Source: Verrucomicrobiota bacterium (GTDB taxonomy: Bacteria > Verrucomicrobiota > Verrucomicrobiia > Opitutales > Opitutaceae). From it: a stretch of DNA of 64,000 bases. The stretch covers positions 68,346 through 132,345 of the forward strand of contig JADKHC010000009.1 in the NCBI GenBank assembly GCA_016721945.1, in the 5' to 3' direction. The notes below the pieces were generated by a model that worked only from the letters and a program-made list of their open reading frames with translations, made no database searches and was not told the origin of the DNA. Position 1 is the stretch's first letter. Each line of letters opens with the position of its first letter. A program made the translations under genes and the position numbers. Shown here piece after piece: positions 34,314-43,017 of the stretch.

Positions 34314-35378
34314 ATGCCAGCTTACATCCAGCCAAGCCACGCTAACACCACGAAAGCTTCACCCACCTTCAGCTCTTTGGAGGAATCCGACGCAGCCCAC
34401 ATCTCCTTCGGCAGTGCCAAAAGTATCGAGTATCGCGAAAGCGCGATCCGCAATGCCGTTAAGAAATGGTTCGGCCCGCTCGAACTATTCGAGCCCAAAG
34501 CCCGCGCTGAAGAGCGCGCCCGGCATGAGGCCGTTCTGCTGACACTTCTGCGCCTGCACCGTGTGAGCTGCAATCTCGTCGCAGAGGAACAGCGCATCCC
34601 GGTTACCGAGTCGGATATCCACGCCGCGATCGTCGTCCTCAATCGCATCGCCATCACCGTCAAAAGTCCGCTCACCGCGATCATCAGCTTTTGCGAAGCC
34701 CGCGCCGTACGCGAAAAAAATCCCCGCGCCAATCAGCTCGATCCGCTTCAGCTCCGCCACCTGCTCTCTTTTCATCAGGACATCCCGCATGAGGAACTAA
34801 ACGCCATCGACATTCAGAACCTTCGCGCCGCCTGTGAAAAAGGCTCCACCGAAGAGATTCAGTTCTGGTTCGAGACGATCACCCGGCACGCCCACGCCCT
34901 GCCGATGGGCGCGCCCCAGTTCCTGCGCCAGTTCGCAGTCGATCTTTGGAACGCCGGTCACAGCGAGTTCCTTCAGCCCTACGCCACAGAACTATCCGTT
35001 ATCGACTCAGCAATGTTCGGTTCGCTCGGCTGGGAAAACTCCCGCCTCTTCTTCTCCATCTTCAAGCGCATCCACGGCTCGGCCTGCCGCGCAGCCTCGG
35101 CCTATCTCGACCGAGAAGATATCGATAACGCGATCGAGATCTACCGGCAGCTTGGCGATAACGACCAGGTCGTGCATTTTCGCGCCCTCTCCACCGCATT
35201 CGATCCCAAGGAACTGCGCAGGCTCGAGCGCACCATTCTCGCTGCCTCCAAGGAAGGAGGCTCACGCGTCCGCAAAGCCCTGCCCTCGCCCGTCACGCTG
35301 AAAAAATCCGTGCATTTCCCGACCGGCCCGGACATCTCGCGGATATTCGAGCTTAAGCACCCTCAGACCGCCAGCTAA
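34314..35378 (+). CDS. Hypothetical protein bracketed by two repeat elements
   Basis: A 354-residue, mostly helical soluble protein that I do not recognise. It has no signal peptide or membrane helix. Residues 225-300 (for example CRAASAYLDREDIDNAIEIY) resemble helical-repeat folds but no TPR consensus is clear. The gene stands alone: an AT-rich leader of about 200 bases precedes it and its stop is immediately followed by a MITE-like element, with a second copy in the same orientation upstream at 33963-34107. An unrelated orphan of similar size lies at 8364-9359. Confidence 0.7.
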   Translation: MPAYIQPSHANTTKASPTFSSLEESDAAHISFGSAKSIEYRESAIRNAVKKWFGPLELFEPKARAEERARHEAVLLTLLRLHRVSCNLVAEEQRIPVTESDIHAAIVVLNRIAITVKSPLTAIISFCEARAVREKNPRANQLDPLQLRHLLSFHQDIPHEELNAIDIQNLRAACEKGSTEEIQFWFETITRHAHALPMGAPQFLRQFAVDLWNAGHSEFLQPYATELSVIDSAMFGSLGWENSRLFFSIFKRIHGSACRAASAYLDREDIDNAIEIYRQLGDNDQVVHFRALSTAFDPKELRRLERTILAASKEGGSRVRKALPSPVTLKKSVHFPTGPDISRIFELKHPQTAS

Positions 35379-35525
35379 GCCGTAACGATGCAGTGAAGCA
35401 TAATCTCCAGCGAAGAGCGATGTGCAGAAGGTGGAGCCCGATTTCCCCATCGGGCTTGATCGAAGCCGCTCCCAAACCAGCCCGATAGAGACAACGGGCT
35501 CCACCCTCAACGACATCGTTACGGC
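35379..35525 (+). repeat. MITE-like element, copy 3
   Basis: 147 bases with perfect 12-base terminal inverted repeats (GCCGTAACGATG and CATCGTTACGGC). Sequence and orientation match copy 2 almost throughout. It begins directly after the TAA of the preceding gene. Just beyond it lies a different repeat, CTCTGCGTCCTTTGCGACC (about 35597-35615). Confidence 0.9.
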
Positions 35526-35666
35526 AACGCATCAAGCGCCATGCGCCGTGGCAGCTCGCGAACACGAGTCACGCCCAGAACGCTATCGTTTTTCTCTGCG
35601 TCCTTTGCGACCTCTGCGGTTAAATTGCGTTTCGAGCGACCACACTTCCGCCCTCGCGTTTAGTGC

Positions 35667-35697
35667 ATAAAAAAGCCCGGCGTTTTAAGCCGGGCTT
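35667..35697 (-). terminator. Rho-independent terminator
   Basis: On the minus strand the stem AAGCCCGGC/GCCGGGCTT with a seven-base loop is followed by a T run. It lies five bases beyond the stop codon of the 104-residue gene at 35703-36017, for which it should be the terminator. Confidence 0.85.
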
Positions 35698-35702
35698 GAA
35701 AT

Positions 35703-36017
35703 TCAGGCCTTGGTAATCGCTCGCGTGTGTATCCAGAACCGAGATACGACAAGCGTATCGCGCTTCAGATCGTAGCCAAACTCCGTGTCGATCACCTGCC
35801 AGTTGACCGAGTTGTTGTTGTTGGCACCAGCCGAGGCGAGCGAACGTAAACGCTGCCATTCACGTACGGCGAGCAGGCGGGCCGAGACAAACGCGTCCTC
35901 GATCGACCGGTAGACGCCACAGGCTTGTGTCTTCTGCATCGGTTTACCGTCCTCGGTCGGAACCAAGGAGAAATGAAGAACCGCATACTCTTCTGGATCG
36001 AATGGCGTGTCGTTCAT
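35703..36017 (-). CDS. Small conserved hypothetical protein
   Basis: A 104-residue protein beginning MNDTPFDPEEYAVLHFSLVP and containing a helical stretch (IEDAFVSARLLAVREWQRLR) and NWQVIDTEFGYDLKRDTLVV. No known domain was recognised. The size, balanced composition and clean terminator argue for a real gene. ATG at 36017 is preferred over 36026. It lies 55 bases downstream of the SpoU methyltransferase gene on the same strand and may be co-transcribed with it. Confidence 0.75.
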   Translation of the reverse strand: MNDTPFDPEEYAVLHFSLVPTEDGKPMQKTQACGVYRSIEDAFVSARLLAVREWQRLRSLASAGANNNNSVNWQVIDTEFGYDLKRDTLVVSRFWIHTRAITKA

Positions 36018-36072
36018 ACGAGGCATTATTGAGCGGGAACTGTGCCAGTTGAGCTTCGAGCTGCAAGAAGGT

Positions 36073-36828
36073 TCAGCGCGATTTGGCGAAAAACTCCCAG
36101 CAGAGAATCGCCGCAGCGACCGATACATTGAGCGACTCGACCCGGCCACTACCCGGAATCGTCACGAGCGCAGCACACGCCTTCGCCACTTCCGGCGCGA
36201 GCCCATGTTCCTCGTTACCCAACACAAGCGCTATCGGCCTGGCGTCGCCGGCCTTCCGACTTTGGAAAAAATTCTTCAACAACTTCGCGCCCACGACCGC
36301 CGTTCCGACCACACAGTAATGCGGCGCCAGCTCCCGGCAAAAAACCGCGAGATCCTTCACGCACAAAATCTCCACGCTCTCCATGCCGCCCTCGGCCACG
36401 CGGTGCGCGGCTTCGCCCGGCAAAGCCTGTTGCGGATGATGCGGCACGATAATGTGGTTCACGCCAAAAAACGCCGCCGTGCGCGCGATCGCGCCGAGGT
36501 TGTGGGCGTTGCCGATCCGGTCGAGCAACAACAACGGCGCACGTTCCCGCGCCCAGGTCCGAAGCTCGTCGGGCGTCGGCGCGCGCAAAGCCCGTTGCTC
36601 CACGATCGCCACGATGCCGCCGTGATGCCCCGTGCCCGCGATTTTTTCCAACTCGGGTGCCTCGACGCAGCGGTAAACTTTCCGCGCAGCCGCGAGCGCC
36701 TTGCACATCGCGCCGATTTTTCGCCCAGTCGCGTAGTCGAAGAAAAGACGTTTGATCGAGCCAGGGTCGGCTTTGAAGCGAGCCTGAACCGCTCCCAATC
36801 CACAAACAGGAATTTCTTTGGTCTTCAT
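36073..36828 (-). CDS. SpoU/TrmH-family RNA 2'-O-methyltransferase
   Basis: A 251-residue SPOUT enzyme. The N-terminal SpoU substrate-binding region (SIKRLFFDYATGRKI, GTGHHGGIVAIVE) is followed by the catalytic domain: motif 1 LLLDRIGNAHNLGAIARTA with its catalytic Arg, motif 2 LVLGNEEHGL and motif 3 IPGSGRVESLNVSVAAAI with the knotted S-adenosylmethionine site. It methylates a ribose in tRNA or rRNA (TrmH or RlmB type); which one cannot be told. The ATG overlaps the upstream RlmM-like gene by four bases, so two RNA ribose methyltransferases are coupled. Confidence 0.92.
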   Translation of the reverse strand: MKTKEIPVCGLGAVQARFKADPGSIKRLFFDYATGRKIGAMCKALAAARKVYRCVEAPELEKIAGTGHHGGIVAIVEQRALRAPTPDELRTWARERAPLLLLDRIGNAHNLGAIARTAAFFGVNHIIVPHHPQQALPGEAAHRVAEGGMESVEILCVKDLAVFCRELAPHYCVVGTAVVGAKLLKNFFQSRKAGDARPIALVLGNEEHGLAPEVAKACAALVTIPGSGRVESLNVSVAAAILCWEFFAKSR

Positions 36829-37829
36829 ACGTTGACCTCTCCGACAATCGTGAACTCTTCGCGGTCGTGATAAAGATGGCGGATGCGCAAGCCGCTCGTG
36901 CGCGTGGCCAGCACGCTTCCGGGCGCGGCGATCTCGCGCAACAACGCCACCGGATCGACCCGCCCAAATTTCAAAATCACCACGAAGCGTCGGCACCAGC
37001 CTTGCGCGATCCACGGTTCGATCAGATTGCGCATCACGTGGTGCGGCTCTTCGACCAAGTCGCACAACAACCAGTCGATCACCTCGCCCGCAGCCGGTTG
37101 AAAACGAAACGCATCTTCGCGCCGATGCTCGATCAGCGGATTATCCAATGCGCCGCCTTTGAGCGGGCCGTTGTCGACCGCGATCACGCGCGCACCACGC
37201 TTCGCCGCGCTGTAACTCCAACCGCCCGGCGCCGCGCCGAGATCAACCACCGTCTCGCCCGGCACTGGCTCGCGACCGAGAATAATGTACGATTCCTCGA
37301 TCTTTAAGTACGAGCGCGACGGAGCGAGCGTATCGTCCGCCATGCGCCGTTGACCGCCGAAGACACATTCGCGCGACACAAATAACCGGCCGAAATCGGC
37401 AAAGAAAATGAACAGCCCGCGTGCCGTCGCCACACCGCGCGGCTTGTCGGAAATCGCGAGCTTCGAAACGCGCGACATGCGCTTGCGCAGGAGTTCACCC
37501 AGCGCTTTTTCAACGCCATCGACCCGCCGCCCCAGTCCGTCCAGCGCCGCAGCCATGTCGAAAATCAACGGCCACTGCGCCTCGAAGCGTTCGTCTTTAG
37601 CCGAACCGAGAAAATACTCTAAGATTTTTGTCGCAAGCCCGTTGACCGTGTCGGCTTTGATCTCGACCGGATTGAGCATCACCGTGTGCGCGAAACACAG
37701 CTCGGGCAGACGCGCACCAACCTGTTCCGCCCGCAACCAGCCACCGCCCAATTCGGCCGCCACGATTCCATGCAGGCGCAGCTCCTTTTCGAGGTTGGGT
37801 TCAAATCCGGACTGGCAGCGGATAATCAT
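36825..37829 (-). CDS. RlmM-like 23S rRNA 2'-O-methyltransferase
   Basis: A 334-residue protein with an N-terminal THUMP-like part (IIRCQSGFEPNLEKEL) and a C-terminal FtsJ/RrmJ domain with the SAM motif VVDLGAAPGGWSYSAAKRGA and later WLLCDLVEEPH (catalytic Asp). RlmM methylates C2498 of 23S rRNA in E. coli; this protein is somewhat shorter. An Arg/Lys-rich middle region (ELLRKRMSRVSKLAISDKPR) could bind RNA. First gene of a minus-strand operon with the SpoU enzyme. Confidence 0.87.
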   Translation of the reverse strand: MIIRCQSGFEPNLEKELRLHGIVAAELGGGWLRAEQVGARLPELCFAHTVMLNPVEIKADTVNGLATKILEYFLGSAKDERFEAQWPLIFDMAAALDGLGRRVDGVEKALGELLRKRMSRVSKLAISDKPRGVATARGLFIFFADFGRLFVSRECVFGGQRRMADDTLAPSRSYLKIEESYIILGREPVPGETVVDLGAAPGGWSYSAAKRGARVIAVDNGPLKGGALDNPLIEHRREDAFRFQPAAGEVIDWLLCDLVEEPHHVMRNLIEPWIAQGWCRRFVVILKFGRVDPVALLREIAAPGSVLATRTSGLRIRHLYHDREEFTIVGEVNV

Positions 37830-37953
37830 GCGCTTTTCAACGTGCCAAGCCCGGCCCGCGCGGCGAGGATAAATCGCCCTTCAGGCCGGACGACTTGCAC
37901 TTCGACACCGAACCGATGCCCTGCTCACCTGTCGAACAACCCCACACCCACTT

Positions 37954-38490
37954 ATGAAAACCGCTATTTTTATCTTTCTCGTTGGAGCTGCCGCCGGTGC
38001 TTTTGGCTTCTACTATTTTCAAGAACAACGCACCGCCGCCGCCGCGAAGCCCGCACCAGCCGAGGTGAAACCAGCCGCCGAACCGGCCCACGCAAATCCC
38101 ACGCTTTCCGAGCGCGCACGCGAAGAAGCCAAAGCGGCTAAAACGGCCATCGCGACCAAGCTCACCGACTGGCATCTCACGCCCGACGAGATCGGCAACG
38201 ACATCGCACGCACCGGCGAAGTTGTGCGCACCAAGGCCCAGGCCGTCGGCGAAAGCATCGCTGGCGCCACTTCGAACGCTCGCATCGTCACCACGATCAA
38301 AACCAAATACGCGCTCGAAAAGGAACTCTCCGCCCGCGCCATCGAAGTGGAATGCGACAACGGCCAGGTCACCTTGCGCGGCACTGCCGCCAGCCACGCG
38401 CTCATCGCCAAGGCCGTCGCACTCGCGCTCGACACCGACGGCGTCACCCAAGTCACCGCGAAACTCACGGTCGTTCCCGCGAAAGATTAA
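37954..38490 (+). CDS. BON-domain protein with N-terminal membrane anchor
   Basis: A 178-residue protein. An N-terminal hydrophobic segment (IFIFLVGAAAGAFGFYYF) serves as a signal anchor, followed by an Ala/Pro/Lys-rich linker. The C-terminal BON domain spans about residues 105-172 (ITTIKTKYALEKELS ... VTLRGTAASHALIAKAVALA). BON domains bind phospholipids or maintain the envelope (OsmY-like). Monocistronic; a 137-base palindromic element starts four bases after its stop. Confidence 0.88.
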   Translation: MKTAIFIFLVGAAAGAFGFYYFQEQRTAAAAKPAPAEVKPAAEPAHANPTLSERAREEAKAAKTAIATKLTDWHLTPDEIGNDIARTGEVVRTKAQAVGESIAGATSNARIVTTIKTKYALEKELSARAIEVECDNGQVTLRGTAASHALIAKAVALALDTDGVTQVTAKLTVVPAKD

Positions 38491-38493
38491 GGA

Positions 38494-38630
38494 GTGTCCT
38501 CAAACACGGGTTGTCATTCTGAACGAAGTGAAGAATCCAGTGGGACAAAGCCAAACCTCGCGACGTTATCGCACTGGATTCTTCGCTGATGCTCAGAATG
38601 ACAAAGTTTAGTTTATGGGTTTGAAGACAC
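38494..38630. repeat. Nested inverted repeat, CATTCTGAACGAAG family
   Basis: An outer pair GTGTCCTCAAAC/GTTTGAAGACAC (11 of 12 matching) encloses a longer inner pair starting TGTCATTCTGAACGAAG and ending CTCAGAATGACA, both reading towards GAATCCAGTG/CACTGGATTC. The inner core GTCATTCTGAGCGAAG-GAATCC is a known widespread bacterial repeat type. It lies directly after the BON gene and could act as a terminator. Confidence 0.8.
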
Positions 38631-38714
38631 GTTCTAAACAACGCTGCGAAAATTCGTGACGCCTGCGGCTGCTTTTTCTCTTTAACCCGCGCGCACGTTC
38701 CTCAGATTGCACGC

Positions 38715-39875
38715 ATGCGCGTGCTCCTCGCGTTCGACAAGTTCAAGGAAGCGCTCACCGCTCACGCGGCGTGCGAGGTCGCGGCCCGCGCGCTACGCGA
38801 CAAACATCCGGACTGGGAATTCGACCTTTGCCCGTTGAGCGATGGCGGCGACGGCTTCGAAGAAGTTCTCAGCAGCACGGTCGAAGGAAAATATTTCCCA
38901 GTCGAGGTCACCGGCCCGCGCGGCGGCCATGTTGAAGCCGGTTTCACGCTTGTATCGGAATCTCAAATACCAGCAGCCGTCCGCGCCCAGCTCACGTTCG
39001 CCGCTCAAAGCGAAGCCGCCTCGTCGCTTGCCGTCATTGAGATGGCCACGGCCAGCGGACTCGCCCTGCTCACCCCGAGTCAGCGCTCGCCGTGGCAAAC
39101 GACCTCGCGCGGCACCGGCCAGCTCATCAAGGCCGCTGCCGAACAAGGTGCTCGCGCTATTCTGCTCGGCATAGGTGGCAGCGCGACGCATGACCTCGGC
39201 CTCGGCGCACTCTCGGCCCTGGGCCTGGAATTTCGCAACGCCAGCGGCTCAGCCATCCGTCCGCCCGTGCCCGCGCATTGGGATCAAATCGTAACAATCG
39301 ACGGCGCTCTTTCCCCAACCATTCCACCGATCCATATCGCGTGCGATGTCAGCAACCCCCTGCTCGGCCCGTCGGGAGCGGCCACTGTATTTGCCCCGCA
39401 AAAAGGTCTGCATGCCGACGAACTGCCCGCGCTTGAAGCCGCCAGCGAACGCATGGCTCAACTGTTATGCGCGCATTGTCATCAACCGCAGACGCTCCCC
39501 GGCACCGCTGGCGCTGGCGCAGCAGGCGGAACCGCGTTCGGCTTCATCTGCGCAGCTCGCGCACGACTTTTGCCGGGCTTCGCCCTCGTCGCCAGTTGGC
39601 TAAATCTGGATGCGCGTCTCGCCGCCGCAGATCTGGTGCTGACGGGCGAAGGCCGTTTCGACTCGTCGTCGCTCGGAGGCAAAGGCCCCGGCGCGATTAT
39701 CACCCGCGCGCTCACCGCACGTAAACGCGTACATTTATTCGCTGGCCAGATCGGTTCACCGACCGCCCACGACCTGCTCACACTGCACGAAATCACACCG
39801 ACCGATGTGCCGCTCGAACGCGCACTGCTCGACACTCCGGCTTTTCTCAGCAGCGCACTTCAGCGAGCGTTGTAG
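38715..39875 (+). CDS. Glycerate 2-kinase (GarK/GlxK family)
   Basis: A 386-residue glycerate kinase of class I. It opens with VLLAFDKFKEALTAHAACEV, then CPLSDGGDGFEEVL, LLGIGGSATHDLGLGALSAL with the conserved Gly-rich loop, and late LVLTGEGRFDSSSLGGKGPG, all landmarks of the family. It phosphorylates D-glycerate to 2-phosphoglycerate, feeding glycolysis from glyoxylate or sugar-acid catabolism; no other genes of those routes are nearby. Confidence 0.94.
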   Translation: MRVLLAFDKFKEALTAHAACEVAARALRDKHPDWEFDLCPLSDGGDGFEEVLSSTVEGKYFPVEVTGPRGGHVEAGFTLVSESQIPAAVRAQLTFAAQSEAASSLAVIEMATASGLALLTPSQRSPWQTTSRGTGQLIKAAAEQGARAILLGIGGSATHDLGLGALSALGLEFRNASGSAIRPPVPAHWDQIVTIDGALSPTIPPIHIACDVSNPLLGPSGAATVFAPQKGLHADELPALEAASERMAQLLCAHCHQPQTLPGTAGAGAAGGTAFGFICAARARLLPGFALVASWLNLDARLAAADLVLTGEGRFDSSSLGGKGPGAIITRALTARKRVHLFAGQIGSPTAHDLLTLHEITPTDVPLERALLDTPAFLSSALQRAL

Positions 39876-39951
39876 TTTTCCGCAAAAAATTCACCGGCTC
39901 ATCCGCTTCGCGCTCGACCGCACACCGTGCATCCCCACATTCGAAAACCGA

Positions 39952-41358
39952 ATGCGCAGATTTTTTCGCCTCCTTTGCACCACGCTGTTTCTTGCCGTGC
40001 TCTCGGCGGTATTTACTGCGTGCGCCTCTGATACCAGCGCCAAGAAAAAGGCCAGGCTCAAAACCGCCAGTTCTCCGCATTCCGCGCCCGCCAACGGCGC
40101 CGACAAAAAAAAATCCTCCCCGGCCGTCGTCCAGGGCCCGGCGCTGGTCGTGCCCAAGTTCGAACTGATTTTCCCCGTCATGCTCGGCATCGACGTGCTC
40201 GCGGCGGACAACTTCGCCCCCATCGCAGGCAAACGCGTCGGCGTGCTCACCCATCCTGCCGGTGTTAGCCGGTTCGGGGTTCCCACCGTCGAAATTCTTC
40301 GCAAGGCAACCAACATCAAACTCGTCGCCCTCTTCGGCCCTGAGCACGGCATCTACGGCGACGTTTCCGCAGGAGAAAACATACCAGACACCATCGACAA
40401 ACGCACCGGTTTACCCGCCTACTCGCTTTACGGAAAAAACCGCAAACCCACCAAGGAACAGCTTAAGGGCATTGATGTGCTCGTGATCGATCTGCAGGAC
40501 ATCGGCGTGCGCTCCTACACCTACAACGTGTGCATGAAGTACGCGATTGAAGCCTGTTTCGAAAACAACGTGGCCGTCATCGTACTCGACCGACCCAACC
40601 CGCTCGGCGGCCTCAAGGTCGACGGTCCCATCCTCGACCCCGAATGGATGAACACCGGCGTAGGGGGATATCAAATACCTTACGTCCACGGTCTCACCAT
40701 TGGCGAACTCGCCCGCATGGCCGCATCCACCCCCGGCTGGCTTGCGGTCCCGGAACCCGTGCGCCAGCGCGGGCGTCTCACGATCATTCCCATGCGCGGC
40801 TGGCGGCGCGGCATGCGCTGGCCCGAGACCGGCCTCCGCTACTCCCCAACCTCGCCCAAGATCCAGGATTTTCCCGCTGTCGTCGGCTACGCCATGACCG
40901 GCCTCGGCTGCCAGATTGGCGGCTTCAAACACGGCGTCGGCGAACAATTTCCCTTCCGCGGCATCTCTTATAACGGCCTGCCGACCGACACCCTGCAAAA
41001 AGAACTCGATGCGCTGCACATCCCCGGCCTCGTCTTCCGCAAGATCACCGTAACCGACAAACAGGGCCGCCCCGCCAGCGGAATCTACGTCGAGGTCGTG
41101 GACTGGAACGCCTGGCGTCCCACCGAGCTTAGCTTCCAGCTCATGCGCCTCACCTGCAAGCTCACCGCCAAAAACCCATTCGCCACCGCCAATGGCATCC
41201 AGTCCCGCAGCTTCAACATCCACACCGGTTCGACCGAGTGGTGGAACGCCCTGCGACGCGATGGAGCCCGCGTGGACGTTGAGCTCTTCCTCCGCCTCTG
41301 GCAGCAGCGCGCCCAAGCTTACCAGCAACAAACCCGCCCGTTCTGGTTGTACAACTGA
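39952..41358 (+). CDS. NamZ-like exo-beta-N-acetylmuramidase lipoprotein (DUF1343)
   Basis: A 468-residue protein. An N-terminal lipoprotein signal (RLLCTTLFLAVLSAVFTACA) ends in the lipobox FTAC, so it should be lipid-anchored in the envelope. After a Lys/Ser/Pro linker comes a DUF1343 domain: GKRVGVLTHPAGVSRFG, LFGPEHGIYGD, DVLVIDLQDIGVRSYTY and VIVLDRPNPLGG. DUF1343 includes NamZ of Bacillus, which releases MurNAc from peptidoglycan fragments (GH171), so cell-wall recycling is likely. ATG at 39952 gives the signal peptide; an upstream in-frame ATG would mask it. Confidence 0.88.
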   Translation: MRRFFRLLCTTLFLAVLSAVFTACASDTSAKKKARLKTASSPHSAPANGADKKKSSPAVVQGPALVVPKFELIFPVMLGIDVLAADNFAPIAGKRVGVLTHPAGVSRFGVPTVEILRKATNIKLVALFGPEHGIYGDVSAGENIPDTIDKRTGLPAYSLYGKNRKPTKEQLKGIDVLVIDLQDIGVRSYTYNVCMKYAIEACFENNVAVIVLDRPNPLGGLKVDGPILDPEWMNTGVGGYQIPYVHGLTIGELARMAASTPGWLAVPEPVRQRGRLTIIPMRGWRRGMRWPETGLRYSPTSPKIQDFPAVVGYAMTGLGCQIGGFKHGVGEQFPFRGISYNGLPTDTLQKELDALHIPGLVFRKITVTDKQGRPASGIYVEVVDWNAWRPTELSFQLMRLTCKLTAKNPFATANGIQSRSFNIHTGSTEWWNALRRDGARVDVELFLRLWQQRAQAYQQQTRPFWLYN

Positions 41359-41518
41359 TTTTAACCAGGCCAGCCAGCAAGCCGGCCCTGCCGTCAGGCC
41401 AAATCAGGTTTTTTTGAAGGACTTTAGGTCACCATGGTGTTACGCTGGTTGCGGATAAGAACTCCATCCTTCTTCGCCGTGGTACCCTTCCTTTAAAAAC
41501 CAACGCGTCCGATCCGCC

Positions 41519-42235
41519 ATGCAACCGCCCAAAGAACCTCTCGATAACCTGCTCGACCGTTGGGGGCAGTCCACTCCCTCGTCCGAACCGCTAGAATCCG
41601 AAGTCTGGCGCCGCATCGCCGCCGCCGATAATCCCGACAACGACAGCCCCGAAGTCGCGCTGGGTTTCCTGGCCCGCATCAAGGCCGTGTTTGCCCGCCC
41701 GTCATTCAGCATCGCTTTCGCCACCGCCTGCGTACTGCTCGGCCTTTTCCTGGTAGAGTTGCGCAACTCCCGCCAGCAAGCCCAACACAATCTCCAACTC
41801 GTACAAAGTTACCTGCGCCTTGTCGATCCACTCCTCGCCTCCAATCCGGGCGCTACCGATCCACATGCCAGCGACAATCTCGACGCGCTGCTCACCTGGA
41901 TGAAAAACGATCTCCAGCTCAACGACCAGCAACTCGCCCGCATCAAGAACGTCCACCAACAGCGCAGCCCCCACCTGCTCGCCCTGGCCAGCCAGGTGGC
42001 GCAGATGCAGCAATCCCTGATCCAATTCGAAAACGAACGCGCCTCTGACGGCCGGGTGGATTTCCTCGAATTTGCCCGCTTCGTCGAACAACGCCGCAAA
42101 CTCGATCTCGAGTGTAACGAGTCCACCCGTCGCCTCATCGCCGAGTCCTCCGACGTGATGACGCCCCAGCAGCGTGAGCAATACCTCCAGCTTCTCGATC
42201 CAGCGCTCAAAACCACGGGCGGAGGCTCGCTCTAG
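41519..42235 (+). CDS. Membrane-anchored periplasmic regulator upstream of ECF sigma (CnrX/Spy-like, putative anti-sigma)
   Basis: A 238-residue single-pass protein: a short cytoplasmic N-terminus (residues 1-58) with a WRRIAAADN region, one membrane helix (FSIAFATACVLLGLFLVEL) and a helical periplasmic domain with two stretches like those in Spy/CpxP/CnrX proteins (LTWMKNDLQLNDQQLARIKN and VMTPQQREQYLQLLDP). The layout suggests an anti-sigma factor or sensor for the sigma factor encoded 24 bases downstream. I see no His-rich metal site. The gene order (regulator first) is the same as in cnrYXH. Confidence 0.72.
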   Translation: MQPPKEPLDNLLDRWGQSTPSSEPLESEVWRRIAAADNPDNDSPEVALGFLARIKAVFARPSFSIAFATACVLLGLFLVELRNSRQQAQHNLQLVQSYLRLVDPLLASNPGATDPHASDNLDALLTWMKNDLQLNDQQLARIKNVHQQRSPHLLALASQVAQMQQSLIQFENERASDGRVDFLEFARFVEQRRKLDLECNESTRRLIAESSDVMTPQQREQYLQLLDPALKTTGGGSL

Positions 42236-42259
42236 AAGAGCGGCCCCGGCCCCCTTTCA

Positions 42260-42865
42260 GTGACCCCTTACCCCGACAACGACAACACCGACCTCCATGC
42301 GCTTCAGCACGGTGACGACACTGCGCTGAACCGCCTGATGACTCGGTGGCAGAAACCGCTCTTCGCTTTCGCGTGGCGCTACCTGCACAACACGGCCGAT
42401 GCCCACGATCTGGTCGCTGAGGTTTTTGTGCGTCTCTACCAACAAAACCAACGTCTAGCGCCAGACACCCGACTTTCCGCGTGGTTGTTCACCATCCTCT
42501 CCAACCTCTGCCACAACCACCACCGCTGGCGGCGGCGGCATCCCGCAGTCAGTCTCGATGCGACCGAACAACACGACGGAACCAACGGCACGCCCCTGGC
42601 TAACGCCGTGCCGCACGACAGCCCGACGCCCGACCGCACGCTCGAACACACCGAAGCCCTCGCCGCAATGGCCTCCGCCATCGACCGGCTTCCCCACGAG
42701 CTCAAGACCACACTTTTACTGCACCACTACGAACACCTCGCCTATCGCGAGATCGGCAAAATCACCGGCTGTTCGGAACGCGGCGTTGAAACTCGCCTGT
42801 ATCGAGCCCGCCAATACCTGAAAGCCGAGCTCACCCCCTTCCTCCGCGAAACCGTGCCGTCATAA
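42260..42865 (+). CDS. ECF-type RNA polymerase sigma factor
   Basis: A 201-residue sigma factor. Region 2 (LMTRWQKPLFAFAWRYLHNT then DAHDLVAEVFVRLYQ and LSAWLFTILSNLCHNHHRWR) recognises the -10 element; region 4 (LPHELKTTLLLHHYEHLAYR then EIGKITGCSERGVETRLYRA) is the helix-turn-helix for the -35 element. The start is GTG at 42260. It directly follows a membrane-anchored regulator, and together they should form a signal-transduction pair responding to envelope conditions. Confidence 0.92.
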   Translation: MTPYPDNDNTDLHALQHGDDTALNRLMTRWQKPLFAFAWRYLHNTADAHDLVAEVFVRLYQQNQRLAPDTRLSAWLFTILSNLCHNHHRWRRRHPAVSLDATEQHDGTNGTPLANAVPHDSPTPDRTLEHTEALAAMASAIDRLPHELKTTLLLHHYEHLAYREIGKITGCSERGVETRLYRARQYLKAELTPFLRETVPS

Positions 42866-42897
42866 GCACGTGAAGTAGCAAAGGATAAGAATGGTGT

Positions 42898-43016
42898 CCT
42901 GTAGAAGCGCAACCTTGCCTGCGTCCTTTCCTCAAACCACGTACTTGGGCGCAACAAGATCGCGGCCCTACAAAAAAAACCGGTTCGTTCCAGTGTTCCT
43001 GAGTTCCAGATTCTAA
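42898..43016. repeat. REP-like pair plus CCTGAGTTCCAG repeat
   Basis: Two opposed REP-like units lie at about 42899-42925 (CTGTAGAAGCGCAACCTTGC) and 42947-42972 (reverse CTGTAGGGCCGCGATCTTGT minus first base). Next follows ACCGGTTCGTTCCAGTGTTC and CTGAGTTCCAGATTC, a repeat also present near 31419 and 57712. No gene in the interval. Confidence 0.6.
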
Positions 43017-43017
43017 A

